A stretch of DNA of 64,000 nucleotides from UBA7672 sp041398245 (lineage in GTDB: Bacteria > Pseudomonadota > Alphaproteobacteria > Caulobacterales > Hyphomonadaceae): contig JAWKVC010000014.1 of assembly GCA_041398245.1 (NCBI GenBank), positions 1 through 64,000 of the forward strand, written 5' to 3'. The notes under the pieces are model-generated. The model was not told the DNA's origin, made no database searches, and was given only the letters and a program-made list of their open reading frames with translations. This document shows positions 26,845 through 36,147 of this stretch, piece after piece; positions within the stretch are counted from its first letter, which is position 1; every line of letters begins with the position of its first letter. The translations under genes were made by a program, and so were the position numbers.

Positions 26845-26949
26845 GCGATTTTCTCCGACGGGGTTTTGTCGGAATCTCGTGCGAAGTTGGACCTTGGATC
26901 AAGGCGTCTTCCGCCGGTGTTCGCTGGTGATAGGGTCCTGAAGGGGAGC

Positions 26950-27047
26950 GGGGGACGTGGGGGACCACTTTCCTCTCTTCCGCGAAGAACTGAGGGACAA
27001 AAAGGAAAAGGTGGTGGGATCTGCTCCCCCCGGTCCCCTAGTCCCCC
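26950..27047. repeat. GGGGAC-rich inverted repeat after the helicase gene
   Basis: The arms 26950-26966 and 27032-27047 are inverted copies, matching at all but the two central bases and one gap, with 65 bp between. Each arm is itself a doubled GGGGAC unit. It lies just after the helicase stop. It could be a terminator, a replication origin or a protein-binding site; the sequence alone does not decide. Confidence 0.5.
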
Positions 27048-28595
27048 TCATGCATCCTCACCCCTGTAACCCGCAAGGCGCCAAAGCGCTGAGCCGTGTC
27101 GTTTGTTTGCCGTTTCAAATCGCGCATTCCGGATCCGCTGGCCCGAGACCCTGGCCAACCACTCGCCGAGGCGCTTGGCAGTAACCTCCTGAAAGTCCAG
27201 CTTGATGAGGTCCAGAGCGTCTCGGAGACCGGTGTCTGCGCTGGCCTTGGTGATCACCTCTGAAGCCGTAACCTCTCTATCTGCGAACGCGTCCCACCAT
27301 GCGGCCATGATCGCCAGCAATCGTTCGCGTTGCGGGTCGCTCGCGCGTCCAGCTTCCAGCGACTGCACGGGATCCTGACCGCCGGCCCAGACGATGGCCT
27401 CGCGGACAAGGCGCGACCATGTCTCGAAGCTTCCAAGAGGTGGAAGCGTGCCGGGGCGCCCAGCAACCAGATAGGCTTTCAGGATCGTCAGGGCGGCGCC
27501 CACAATGTCTGCGCGTTGTGCAGCGGCGTAGGCAAGGGCGTCGCGGTCGAATGCTCTGAGTTCAGGATGCTCGCAAGCGGGATCGAGGCGAGCGACCAGG
27601 CAACGCCGGGTGAGATCACCCATGATGCGCAGATTGTTGCCTGTCGCGAACAGCATCGCGTTGGTGGGCGTTTCAACGGTGATCGAGTGTCCGAGCAGCC
27701 TCAGCATGAGGGCTTCCTGCGTCACCGACTGGGCCAAAAGGTCTCCCGACAAGGGCGCTTGAAGGTTATCAAACGAAATCAGCGAGTGTCCCTGCAGCAG
27801 CATGGCGCCCAGCCGCTTGTCCATTTCTTCGGGAGCGCGGCCAGCAGCGATCACCGGCGCCCGGCGGCCAGTCGCAACGATTGCGACCATATCGACCAGC
27901 AGGCTCTTGCCGCTCCCGGCTGTGTGGGCCGTTACGGCATGGATCGGGGCCGTTGGGAGCATGCGGCGGACAAGGGTCGTGAGAACCGCCGACGTTGCCA
28001 CGGCCAGGTCGATATCCGCGACGAAGGGAAATGTCGCGAACAGGTTGTGGATCTCTGCAAGAGCGCGACACGCGTCTGCATGCGTGGGCGCATCCTTGAT
28101 GGGACGAAACCGCGTCTCACCGAGCACGACAAGCAGCCTTGAGGCATGGTCGTAGCCGTCTGCGGCGATGATCGTCCCGTCGCCGCGGAGGCTCGGCGCG
28201 GTGATCAGTCCAGCCAGCTTTGGCAGGCGCCATTGCTGCCGGGCCATGAGGCTGCGCGCGATCGTTGCCGGACAATCCACTGTCACATAGGCCTTTGTAC
28301 GTCGATCAAGGCGTTCGAACGTCGCCAGAGATGTGAGGCGCTCGATAAGCCAAATGTCTGTGACAGGATGAAGCCGCGGCGTATGAAACTCCCGCCCGTC
28401 GCTGGCAACAACCGCGGCGCTGACCGGTGTCACAAGCAGGCCCCCGCGAACATAGAGGTGAGCTGCCGGCGACATCAACGCGGCTTCGGCCTGGTCGACA
28501 ATGCGGGGCAACTCTCCCCCGGCGCAGCGAATGACCAGGCGCTCCGCTTCGGGCAGAGGGACACGCTCGATCAGATCTTCAGGCAGGAGCTTCAC
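27048..28595 (-). CDS. mobile-element replicative helicase-like ATPase
   Basis: The 515-residue protein has a P-loop ATPase core in its middle: Walker A HTAGSGKSLL, Walker B SLISFDNLQ and a sensor-like FATGNNL with a downstream GDLTRRCLVARLD Arg finger region. This is the layout of phage and satellite SF3/D5-like helicases. The start is the GTG at 28595 behind AGGGGG; it overlaps the primase gene by 17 bp. With the primase and the HTH gene it forms a replication module of the island. The exact subfamily is uncertain. Confidence 0.82.
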   Translation of the reverse strand: MKLLPEDLIERVPLPEAERLVIRCAGGELPRIVDQAEAALMSPAAHLYVRGGLLVTPVSAAVVASDGREFHTPRLHPVTDIWLIERLTSLATFERLDRRTKAYVTVDCPATIARSLMARQQWRLPKLAGLITAPSLRGDGTIIAADGYDHASRLLVVLGETRFRPIKDAPTHADACRALAEIHNLFATFPFVADIDLAVATSAVLTTLVRRMLPTAPIHAVTAHTAGSGKSLLVDMVAIVATGRRAPVIAAGRAPEEMDKRLGAMLLQGHSLISFDNLQAPLSGDLLAQSVTQEALMLRLLGHSITVETPTNAMLFATGNNLRIMGDLTRRCLVARLDPACEHPELRAFDRDALAYAAAQRADIVGAALTILKAYLVAGRPGTLPPLGSFETWSRLVREAIVWAGGQDPVQSLEAGRASDPQRERLLAIMAAWWDAFADREVTASEVITKASADTGLRDALDLIKLDFQEVTAKRLGEWLARVSGQRIRNARFETANKRHGSALWRLAGYRGEDA

Positions 28596-29454
28596 TCTTA
28601 GCCCCCTGCGATTGCAGGACATCATTCCAGTCCCAGCCCATCCGACGCGGCCGATAGACCTCGACCTGAAGCCCGAGGCGACGGAAATGGTGACCTGCGG
28701 CAAGCGCTGCAGTGAGGCCGGCTGCGTCGTGATCCGCCATCATGATGATTTGCCGGGCGACCGGCGGGAGCCTGATCTTGTCGAACCGGGTGCCGCATGC
28801 CGCCCAGGCGGGCATGTCGAAGAGCTGTGTTGCGCTGAAGGCGGTCTCGACGCCCTCAGCCAAGGCGAGGCGTTCTGTGGCCGGCGACAGGCGAACAGCG
28901 CCGCCGCCGAGACGCCCGAAGGTCTTGCGGCCCGGCTCGACAGCCGCTTTGGCGCCGCTCGGATGCAGATACGTGCACTGTACCGCGCATAGCGACCCCT
29001 CGGGTGATGTGATCGCCGCCAGCATCGCGGGCAGTCGCCGTGTCGGATCCGTTGGATGCTTCGCGTCGGGCAGGAAACGGATTGCGTCACTGGACAGCGT
29101 AATGCCCCGGGATCGTAGATAAATAGCGACGGGCGTAGCGCAAGCCGGGCGCGCCCGGGACCAGAGGTAGGTATGAAGACCGCCCTTGTGACCGGCGCTC
29201 TGCCGCTCCCTGGAATGCAGCGGGATGGGTGGCGTAAGGTGCTCCTCGCCGGAACCCACCGCGGCAAGGATGTCGTCGACCCGGCATCCGGCGAAGCAGT
29301 GGAGCAGGGGGCGCCCGCTGTCTCCGACCGCGATCGATAGGGAGGGGGACAGGTCGCCGCGACCCTTGCCATGCCCCCTGACGGGGCAGCGTGCCAACGC
29401 CTGATCACCTGACCACTTGCCGTTCAGGCGGCGGACAATTTCCTCGGCCGTCAT
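28579..29454 (-). CDS. Toprim-domain primase
   Basis: This 291-residue protein should make primers for replication of the excised island. The N-terminus has a CHC2-like zinc-finger region (ARCPVRGHGKG, LLHCFAGC). The Toprim part has LALAEGVETAFSA with the conserved Glu and IIMMADHDAAG with the DxD. The ATG at 29454 overlaps the HTH gene stop as ATGA, so the three genes to 27048 are one operon. Confidence 0.88.
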   Translation of the reverse strand: MTAEEIVRRLNGKWSGDQALARCPVRGHGKGRGDLSPSLSIAVGDSGRPLLHCFAGCRVDDILAAVGSGEEHLTPPIPLHSRERQSAGHKGGLHTYLWSRARPACATPVAIYLRSRGITLSSDAIRFLPDAKHPTDPTRRLPAMLAAITSPEGSLCAVQCTYLHPSGAKAAVEPGRKTFGRLGGGAVRLSPATERLALAEGVETAFSATQLFDMPAWAACGTRFDKIRLPPVARQIIMMADHDAAGLTAALAAGHHFRRLGLQVEVYRPRRMGWDWNDVLQSQGAKSEAPA

Positions 29455-29648
29455 TTGCCGGCCTCACGCGCCGCCATCCAGGCTTCTAGCGCTGCGACGC
29501 GGATCAGCCTGCGGCGACCAAGGTGAAAGCTGGGAATGGCGCCCGAACCGAGTTCCTCGTAGAGCCGCGTCCGACCTATGCCCAACAAACGAGCCGCCTC
29601 AGCGGGACTTACCGCCAAGACGACAGGCTGGCTTGATGTCGCCAACAT
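29451..29648 (-). CDS. AlpA/excisionase-like HTH protein
   Basis: A 65-residue MerR-type helix-turn-helix protein: SPAEAARLLGIGRTRLYEE is the DNA-binding helix pair and FHLGRRRLIRVAALEAWM the wing and following helix. Such proteins act as excisionases or as activators of integrase genes in satellites. The ATG at 29648 is preferred over upstream codons. It leads the primase-helicase operon. Confidence 0.85.
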   Translation of the reverse strand: MLATSSQPVVLAVSPAEAARLLGIGRTRLYEELGSGAIPSFHLGRRRLIRVAALEAWMAAREAGK

Positions 29649-29750
29649 CGAATGTCTCCCACGTGTTCGTCTGAACGCGGGAGAATGATGTGCTGACCGA
29701 GGTCGGCAATTCAACGTGAACGCGATTTGCAGTATCGCAGCCTTGCCGTT

Positions 29751-30671
29751 TCAGGTGATCTCTCGCCCTTCACGTTCGGCCTCTTCGATTTCGCGCAGGT
29801 TTCGCGGGACGGATGTGACCGCAGGCATCTTGCCCATGGACTTCTTCCATCCCGAGCGAATTGATTTGACTTGGGCATTGCGGCGATCCGGCCATTCACC
29901 GGCTTCGAGCAGCGCCTTGCGAATCTGTGCAATGTTCGCCGACCGGCTCTTGGCCCCAGATTTTGCAGGGGCGGGTCCTGGACCAAAGAGAATCTTTGAA
30001 GCCTCAAGCTGCATGAGCGCAAGCTTGTTGCTCTGCAACCGAAACAGTTTCGACGCATCCACGAACAGGTACCCCTCAATGCGTACTTCACCGGGTGGTC
30101 TTGCACCGATCGTTGCGATCAGCCCTGAGCCCTTCGGGAAGGACGTTCGCAGTACGTGCAACACAGCGGACAACGTAGCCGCATCGTCCAGACCCACTGC
30201 GAGACCCAGCGTCCAGCCGTCGTTCGGCATTCCGCGATCGATATATCCGATCTTGAAGAGGCGCTCTGATGCGTAGCGCGACACATCGCGTTCGTTGCGC
30301 CCGATGCTCTCTGCAAACGCTCCGAGCGTAGCGTCCCAGTCGAGCGCGTACGTCTGCAGTTCTGATCGCGAGAGTGGTAGCCTGCCGTTGTGCAGGCAGA
30401 GATAGGAGTAGGTGCCGTCCCGCGAACGTTCGACATCGCATGTGTGGGGCTCATCGCATGCCGCACAGCGCCACACGGTCAAGAGGTTAGCGGGTGTCAG
30501 CCAGCTCGCAGCAAGCGCAAATGTCGAGAGAGGCTGAGGGAGTTCGTCCATCATTGCTCTGGTAGCCGCGCAATCGCGAGCGAGGCAAACGGCAACGAGA
30601 TTAAGCAGCGGAGTGAGATCTTCAGGACTGCTCAAGAGGGACGGGGGGCGAAGGGCTGCGTCCTGACCCAT
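29751..30671 (-). CDS. hypothetical protein of island backbone
   Basis: I do not recognise this 306-residue protein. It has a CAACDEPHTC pair of cysteines near residue 90 that may bind zinc, a globular middle (GWTLGLAVGLDDAATLSAVL) and a basic C-terminus ending in a Glu/Arg helix. The ATG at 30671 lies inside the end of the upstream gene (40 bp overlap), so the two are probably cotranscribed. Confidence 0.7.
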   Translation of the reverse strand: MGQDAALRPPSLLSSPEDLTPLLNLVAVCLARDCAATRAMMDELPQPLSTFALAASWLTPANLLTVWRCAACDEPHTCDVERSRDGTYSYLCLHNGRLPLSRSELQTYALDWDATLGAFAESIGRNERDVSRYASERLFKIGYIDRGMPNDGWTLGLAVGLDDAATLSAVLHVLRTSFPKGSGLIATIGARPPGEVRIEGYLFVDASKLFRLQSNKLALMQLEASKILFGPGPAPAKSGAKSRSANIAQIRKALLEAGEWPDRRNAQVKSIRSGWKKSMGKMPAVTSVPRNLREIEEAEREGREIT

Positions 30672-31825
30672 GACTCGATTGCTCCCTTCTCCGCGATAGT
30701 TGCGTTGTCTACCTTCATGCGTGCTGGCCAATCTAGGAAGATGCGGACTTCGCGGGCCTTCTCGCTGTCCGCCTCCGGAAACGTCTTCAGGGAAAGCGCA
30801 ATTCCCGCGACAAGTTCGCCGGACATAGCCAGTGGAGTGACGCCAAGATCCCGCATGCGGTGATAGGCCGACGCTGGTGAGTCCACTTTGAAGCTTGCAC
30901 GGAGAGTGGATTCATTTCGCGCACGCAGTTTGATTTCTGTTACGCGGACCAGGGCGAAGCCTTCTGGGGGTGAAAGCGCCGGTTCAACTGTGGTTCTGAA
31001 GAAGTCGAATACCCAGTCCTGTCGCGTGATTGTCTCCAGGGAGGAGTTGTCGATCGCGTCCTTGTGGAACCGCGCCGCGATCTCACCTAGCACGGTCTGG
31101 CCGCCCACGCCGTATCCAGAAACATCAATCTGGCCAGTCCGCTCATTGTAGGTGATTGCCAGTTCGCGCGCCTCGTGACGGATGATCGGCTGGACGCCAT
31201 CGTCATCGCTTCCAAACTCCATCAGGTATCGCGCCGGGCGCTCAAGGTAGACAGCGATGTGGTGAATCCGGCCTGGCTCGACTCCTGGCTCAACATGCGC
31301 CTCGCAATAGGTGAACGTGTCGGCTTCAGCTCGCCGACCGCCCTCGCGTGACTGGATGTAGGTCTGGATTTCGGAAACCGCCTTGGTCAGGTCGGCATGC
31401 AGCCCGCCCGGATTGCTAACGACAAACCCGCAATGAAATCGCCCGTCCTGCCAGTGATGCTTCATCACGACGTTGCGCGCTCGGTCGATCAGTTTTGCGT
31501 CGTACCTCCAGACCCTCCAGGAACGTTCTTCCAGCGAAAGACTCGAGTCGAGCATCGTGATCATGTCGGGGGCGCCATCGCAGACGGCGCGCAATGCCAG
31601 CTCAGCGAGATCCGGCTTGTCGGTCAGGGCGGCTATTTCACTGACGATCGCTTCGATCTGGCCGCGCCTCAACTCGCCGTCCATAGCGGCCGCGCAGGCA
31701 GCGGAGGCGCGTTTGGTCGGCGTCAACCCGACCAGTTCAGGTGCCCTCACGCCGAGAGTGGCGAACACGTCCGTAATCGTCTCATCGGCGAGACGTCGGA
31801 AAAAGGTGCGAACAGCTGCCGACAT
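30632..31825 (-). CDS. hypothetical protein of island backbone
   Basis: This 397-residue soluble protein is not recognised. It opens MSAAVRTFFRRLADETI and has natural composition throughout, with the segments HHIAVYLERPARYLMEFG and VFDFFRTTVEPAL. The ATG at 31825 follows a GGGGAAG element. It overlaps the gene at 29751-30671, its likely operon partner. No enzyme motif is evident. Confidence 0.72.
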   Translation of the reverse strand: MSAAVRTFFRRLADETITDVFATLGVRAPELVGLTPTKRASAACAAAMDGELRRGQIEAIVSEIAALTDKPDLAELALRAVCDGAPDMITMLDSSLSLEERSWRVWRYDAKLIDRARNVVMKHHWQDGRFHCGFVVSNPGGLHADLTKAVSEIQTYIQSREGGRRAEADTFTYCEAHVEPGVEPGRIHHIAVYLERPARYLMEFGSDDDGVQPIIRHEARELAITYNERTGQIDVSGYGVGGQTVLGEIAARFHKDAIDNSSLETITRQDWVFDFFRTTVEPALSPPEGFALVRVTEIKLRARNESTLRASFKVDSPASAYHRMRDLGVTPLAMSGELVAGIALSLKTFPEADSEKAREVRIFLDWPARMKVDNATIAEKGAIESWVRTQPFAPRPS

Positions 31826-32115
31826 CAACTTCCCCGAACCTTCCGATACGTAGGCGGACGATTCGGGCGAGGGGGTGGCGCGAGTGTGGTAGTACGGCGT
31901 CGGAACCGTCGCGTCATTCTCGCCGAAAGATCCTCTGATTGTTTTGTTGGCTGCATTTTGAGCGCTTCCGGGTTGTCTGTTCGTAGCGCTCAGCTTGCTT
32001 CCATTGTAGGCGATACCCTGTCAGTTGATGTCGTCTCGGAGCAGAACCGCTAGGCCATCGAGCAATTGCCGGTGACATTCCGGCAACAGATCATAGCCTG
32101 CGGTACAGATCGCGA

Positions 32116-32775
32116 ATGCCTGGATACAATCACTACGCCTCTTGTCTCTGCGGCTGGTGCTACAAGACGCGGAGCAATGGCTATTCCGAACGTCGCGAGA
32201 TCATCTCCGCGTTTCGGGACTTCACGGCGCTCAGCACGCTGGAGCGTGAGGGCGCGACGCGAAGCTGGACGGCTTGCTTTGTCTCGCCGAATGCGTCGTG
32301 CCCGGTCTGCGATGCAAGAGTGTATTTCTATCAAAACGCCCACGGCAGCCGCGTCTTCTTCGACGCGCTTGGCTGGCCCTGGCCGAAGCATCCGTGCACG
32401 GACCGCGCAAGCCAGGCAAAGTATGCCAGGTCTCTGACGACAGGATCACCAAGACCACGGCCGCGTGGCGAGGTGCTCGGTCTCCTCGACAAGGCCCGCT
32501 CGGTTTCGTTCGATGTGAATGCTGGCTTTCGGGAAAAATGGGGATCTTCGCCGTGGGATCTGCTGGAAGTCACCGGCGTCGAGAAGCACGGATTTGAGAA
32601 CTTCGTCGAGGCCCGCTCCATATCTCCGCCGCTGGATGGAACCATTCGCTTCAGTTTCACTTCTCCCAACCGCTCGCCCAACATCGGCGACCTGGTCGGC
32701 TTCAGCGGAACGGAGATTTCGCTGCTTGATCCCGAAGACTGGAGCCAGCGGCGCTACAAGGTGAGACACCTATAG
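32116..32775 (+). CDS. zinc-ribbon hypothetical protein
   Basis: A 219-residue protein of a family of unknown function found across proteobacteria. The N-terminal third has four to six Cys in CLCGWCYK and CPVCDARVYFYQ, then FFDALGWPWPKHPC, a pattern I have seen repeatedly in uncharacterised proteins. The C-terminus (GDLVGFSGTEISLLD) looks like a small beta domain. It precedes hsdM on the same strand by 124 bp and may belong to the restriction locus or be independent. Confidence 0.72.
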   Translation: MPGYNHYASCLCGWCYKTRSNGYSERREIISAFRDFTALSTLEREGATRSWTACFVSPNASCPVCDARVYFYQNAHGSRVFFDALGWPWPKHPCTDRASQAKYARSLTTGSPRPRPRGEVLGLLDKARSVSFDVNAGFREKWGSSPWDLLEVTGVEKHGFENFVEARSISPPLDGTIRFSFTSPNRSPNIGDLVGFSGTEISLLDPEDWSQRRYKVRHL

Positions 32776-32899
32776 GCGCGACGGGGCCTACCGAGGGCGC
32801 GCATTGAATTGGACTTTGCGTCCGGGCTGACCATGCTAAAGCCATGATCCGCAATCGGCTGGATTCGATGACCATCGATGTTGGGGAGAACGTGGCTTG

Positions 32900-35002
32900 A
32901 TGACCGCAGACCATTTCCAGGACCTTGGCAAGTTCGAGTCGGGTCTCTGGAAGATCGCCGATGGTCTTCGGGCCAACTCCAACCTGGCATCGAACGAATA
33001 CTTCATGCCCATCATGGGCTTGATCTTCCTACGGCATGCCACGAACCGCTTTCATGAAGCACAGGCAGCAATTGAGGCGGAGCAGAAGTCTGGGAAGATG
33101 CCGAAGCGTCCGCTGACAGATGGTGATTTCGTCCGCCGGCGTGCGCTCAACTTGCCGGAAGCCGCGCGCTTCGATGTGATCCTCAAGACGCCGAAGGACG
33201 GCAATCTCGGCGCGGCGCTCACGGGTGCAATGGAGGCGATCGAAGCGGCTTTCCCGCCCCTCGCGGGCCAGTTGCCGAAGGACTACGGGCGCTTTGAGGG
33301 CAGCGTCCTTGAGGAAATGATGCGCATGTTCGATTCCGAGGGCCTGCGCAGCGCCTCGGGTGACGTGTTCGGGCGGATCTACGAATATTTCCTCGCCGAG
33401 TTCTCGAAGCAGGGCGCGCACGATGGAGGCGAGTTCTTCACGCCGCCCTCGATCGTCCAGACCATCGTGAACGTCATCGAGCCCGATCATGGCGTGATCC
33501 TCGATCCGGCCTGCGGTTCGGGCGGCATGTTCGTGCAATCGAGCCACTTCATCGAGGATGCGGGCCAGGACACGATGAAGCGTGTCACCTTCTACGGCCA
33601 CGAGAAGAACGAGACGACCGCCAAGCTCGCGCAGATCAATCTCGCGGTGCATGGCCTGCAGGGCTCGATCCGTGCCGGCAACGACGCGATCACCTATTAC
33701 AAGGACCCACACGAACTCGTCGGCAAGTGCGACTTCGTGATGGCCAATCCACCCTTCAACGTGGACGAGGTCGATGCGGAGAAGATCAAGGGTGACAAGC
33801 GGCTTCCCTTCGGCCTGCCGGGCGTGAACAAGGCGAAGAAGGTCTCGAACGCCAACTATCTCTGGATGTCGTATTTCTACAGCTATCTGAATGAGAGGGG
33901 CCGCGCCGGCGTGGTGATGTCATCGCAGGCATCGAGCGCGGGGCGCGATGAAGCGGTTGTCCGGCAGAAACTGGTCGAGACCGGCGCGGTCGATGTGATG
34001 ATCGACATACGCGGCAACTTCTTCTATACGCGCACCGTGCCGTGTCAGCTCTGGTTCTTTGATCGTGCGAAGGAAAAGGACAAAGCACGGCGCGATCATG
34101 TGCTGATGATCGATGCGCGGCAGATTTTCCGCAAAGTGTCGCGCTCGGTCTGCGATTTCTCGCCCGAGCAGCAGAAGAACATCGCAGCCATCGTCTGGCT
34201 TTATCGCGGGCATCAGGCCCGCTTCCTGAAGCTGGTCGAAAGCTATCTCGCCGACGCGGTGGCGCTGGGCACGAAGGCGGAAAAGCCGTTGGAGGCTCAC
34301 GAGGAGGCGCTCTGCAAGCTCGCCGATCTGATAGAGCCTTTCGCCAAGCTGAAGCGCAAGGACGAACCTCTTGCCGCGCCGTGGGATGAACTGACCAGCG
34401 CGCAGGCGACGCTGACTGCGGATATTGAAGCCTTCGGCAAGGAGGCGGCAGCACAGAGCAAGGCATGGGCCGAGACGGCGCGCGACAATGCTGGGCTGAA
34501 TGCGGCAAGGGCGGCGCTGCACACGTTGGCCGATCGCTGCCGCGATCTGACCAAGCAGATCGACCTCGCGGTGAAACTGGCGGGCCGGGTGATCGACATT
34601 GCGGTGAAGGACCTAGGGGCGCGCGAGGCCGATGCCTGGAACAATGCCGAGGTGAACAAGGCGCGCAAGGCGCTGGACGTGGCGCGGGCGGCGGCGGCGG
34701 AGGCGTTGCGGCAAGCGCGCTACTTCGTGAAGCAGGCGGACTGGTTGCAGGAACGCTTCCCCGAGGCCGAGTTGCGTGACGTCGAGGGGCTGGTGAAGCG
34801 CGTCGATCGCGCCACCATCGCCGCGCATGACTGGAGCCTCACGCCGGGCCGTTATGTTGGCGTGGCACCCGAAGAGACAGACGAGGATTTTGATTTTGGG
34901 GAGGCGCTGCGCGCCATCCATATCGATCTGAAGGGGCTGAACGAGGAGGCGGTGGAACTGGCGGCGCGCATTGCCAGGAATTTCGAGGGGATCAGCGCGT
35001 GA
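32900..35002 (+). CDS. hsdM: type I restriction-modification methyltransferase subunit
   Basis: HsdM methylates N6 of adenine in the target chosen by HsdS. The 700-residue protein has an N-terminal helical HsdM domain, SAM motif I (LDPACGSGGMF) and catalytic motif IV NPPFN. After residue 430 comes a long Ala/Lys-rich coiled-coil region of about 200 residues, which explains the extra length over the usual 500. I chose the ATG at 32900 over the adjacent TTG. Its stop overlaps the hsdS GTG. All motifs are intact. Confidence 0.95.
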   Translation: MTADHFQDLGKFESGLWKIADGLRANSNLASNEYFMPIMGLIFLRHATNRFHEAQAAIEAEQKSGKMPKRPLTDGDFVRRRALNLPEAARFDVILKTPKDGNLGAALTGAMEAIEAAFPPLAGQLPKDYGRFEGSVLEEMMRMFDSEGLRSASGDVFGRIYEYFLAEFSKQGAHDGGEFFTPPSIVQTIVNVIEPDHGVILDPACGSGGMFVQSSHFIEDAGQDTMKRVTFYGHEKNETTAKLAQINLAVHGLQGSIRAGNDAITYYKDPHELVGKCDFVMANPPFNVDEVDAEKIKGDKRLPFGLPGVNKAKKVSNANYLWMSYFYSYLNERGRAGVVMSSQASSAGRDEAVVRQKLVETGAVDVMIDIRGNFFYTRTVPCQLWFFDRAKEKDKARRDHVLMIDARQIFRKVSRSVCDFSPEQQKNIAAIVWLYRGHQARFLKLVESYLADAVALGTKAEKPLEAHEEALCKLADLIEPFAKLKRKDEPLAAPWDELTSAQATLTADIEAFGKEAAAQSKAWAETARDNAGLNAARAALHTLADRCRDLTKQIDLAVKLAGRVIDIAVKDLGAREADAWNNAEVNKARKALDVARAAAAEALRQARYFVKQADWLQERFPEAELRDVEGLVKRVDRATIAAHDWSLTPGRYVGVAPEETDEDFDFGEALRAIHIDLKGLNEEAVELAARIARNFEGISA

Positions 35003-36123
35003 GTTGGCGTGAGTGCACCCTCGGCGATGTCATAAAGCTTCAACGTGGGCACGACTTGCCAGAACGCGTTCGCGTCGATGGGCCAGTTCCCATCATCTCC
35101 TCATCCGGAGTCACGGGGCGGCACAACGTCGCGAAGGCTGATCCCCCGGGGGTAGTGACCGGGCGGTACGGCACGATTGGTGAAGTGTTCTATGTTGAGG
35201 AGCCCTACTGGCCTCTCAACACTTCTCTTTACGTCGTCGATTTCAAGGGAAACGACCCGCGCTTCGCCGCGTATCTGTTGCGAAACCTCTTGAAGAACTA
35301 CAAGTCAGAGAAGGCGGCGGTTCCGGGTGTTGATAGAAATGTTCTGCACCTTCTCAAGGTGCGAACAACCGAGCGGCGGGAGCAAGAGCGCATCGTCGCC
35401 GTCCTCTCCGCCTACGACGACCTGATCGCGAACAACCGGCGGCGGATTGCGCTGTTAGAGGAAGCGGCGCGGATGCTCTACCGCGAGTGGTTCGTCCACT
35501 TCCGCTTCCCCGGCCATGAACACGTCAACATCACCGACGGCCTGCCTGAGGGGTGGGAGAGAATCACATTAAGTCGAGTGGTCGAGACGAACCGGGCAAG
35601 TTACGGTTCGAAGGAGCTACCGGAGCAGTTCAACTACATCGACATTTCGGCTGTTGAGCGCGGCAGGATCGTAGCAAAGACAAGTTTGTCTTCGGCGGAA
35701 GCGCCCGGGCGAGCTCGACGGAAGGCAGTAGATGGCGATGTCATCTGGTCGAATGTCCGTCCCAATTTGAAGGCTTACGCTCTTGTACTTGAACCCAATG
35801 AGGCGGACGTATTTTCGACGGGCTTCACCGTTCTCTCGGGCAAAAATGTCCCGTTCAGCTGGCTTTATTTGGTGGTCACGACGGACACTTTCGTCGGCCA
35901 TCTAGTCAACCACGCAACGGGCGCTGGATATCCAGCAGTGCGTCCTGATGACTTTGAACGTGCCGCGGTCTTGCTTCCCCCAGCGAAACTGTTGCGGCAC
36001 TTCCATGAGACAGCTGAGCCAGGATTTCGGTTAATTTCGAAACTTGAGCAACAAAGTCGTTCGCTGGCCCAAGCACGCGACCTCTTGCTTCCGAGGTTGA
36101 TGAGCGGTGAACTGGCAGTTTAA
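34999..36123 (+). CDS. hsdS: type I restriction-modification specificity subunit
   Basis: HsdS carries two target recognition domains that read the two halves of a split DNA site. The 374-residue protein has one domain starting SWRECTLGDVI and a second starting LPEGWERITLSRVV. Each is followed by a conserved helix (EQERIVAVLSAYDDLI, and SLAQARDLLLPRLMSG at the end). The GTG start overlaps the hsdM stop by 3 bases. Base composition is visibly less GC-rich than hsdM, as is usual for exchanged recognition domains. Confidence 0.94.
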   Translation: MSWRECTLGDVIKLQRGHDLPERVRVDGPVPIISSSGVTGRHNVAKADPPGVVTGRYGTIGEVFYVEEPYWPLNTSLYVVDFKGNDPRFAAYLLRNLLKNYKSEKAAVPGVDRNVLHLLKVRTTERREQERIVAVLSAYDDLIANNRRRIALLEEAARMLYREWFVHFRFPGHEHVNITDGLPEGWERITLSRVVETNRASYGSKELPEQFNYIDISAVERGRIVAKTSLSSAEAPGRARRKAVDGDVIWSNVRPNLKAYALVLEPNEADVFSTGFTVLSGKNVPFSWLYLVVTTDTFVGHLVNHATGAGYPAVRPDDFERAAVLLPPAKLLRHFHETAEPGFRLISKLEQQSRSLAQARDLLLPRLMSGELAV

Positions 36124-36147
36124 TGCAGAGCGTTGGGGGAATGCGTT

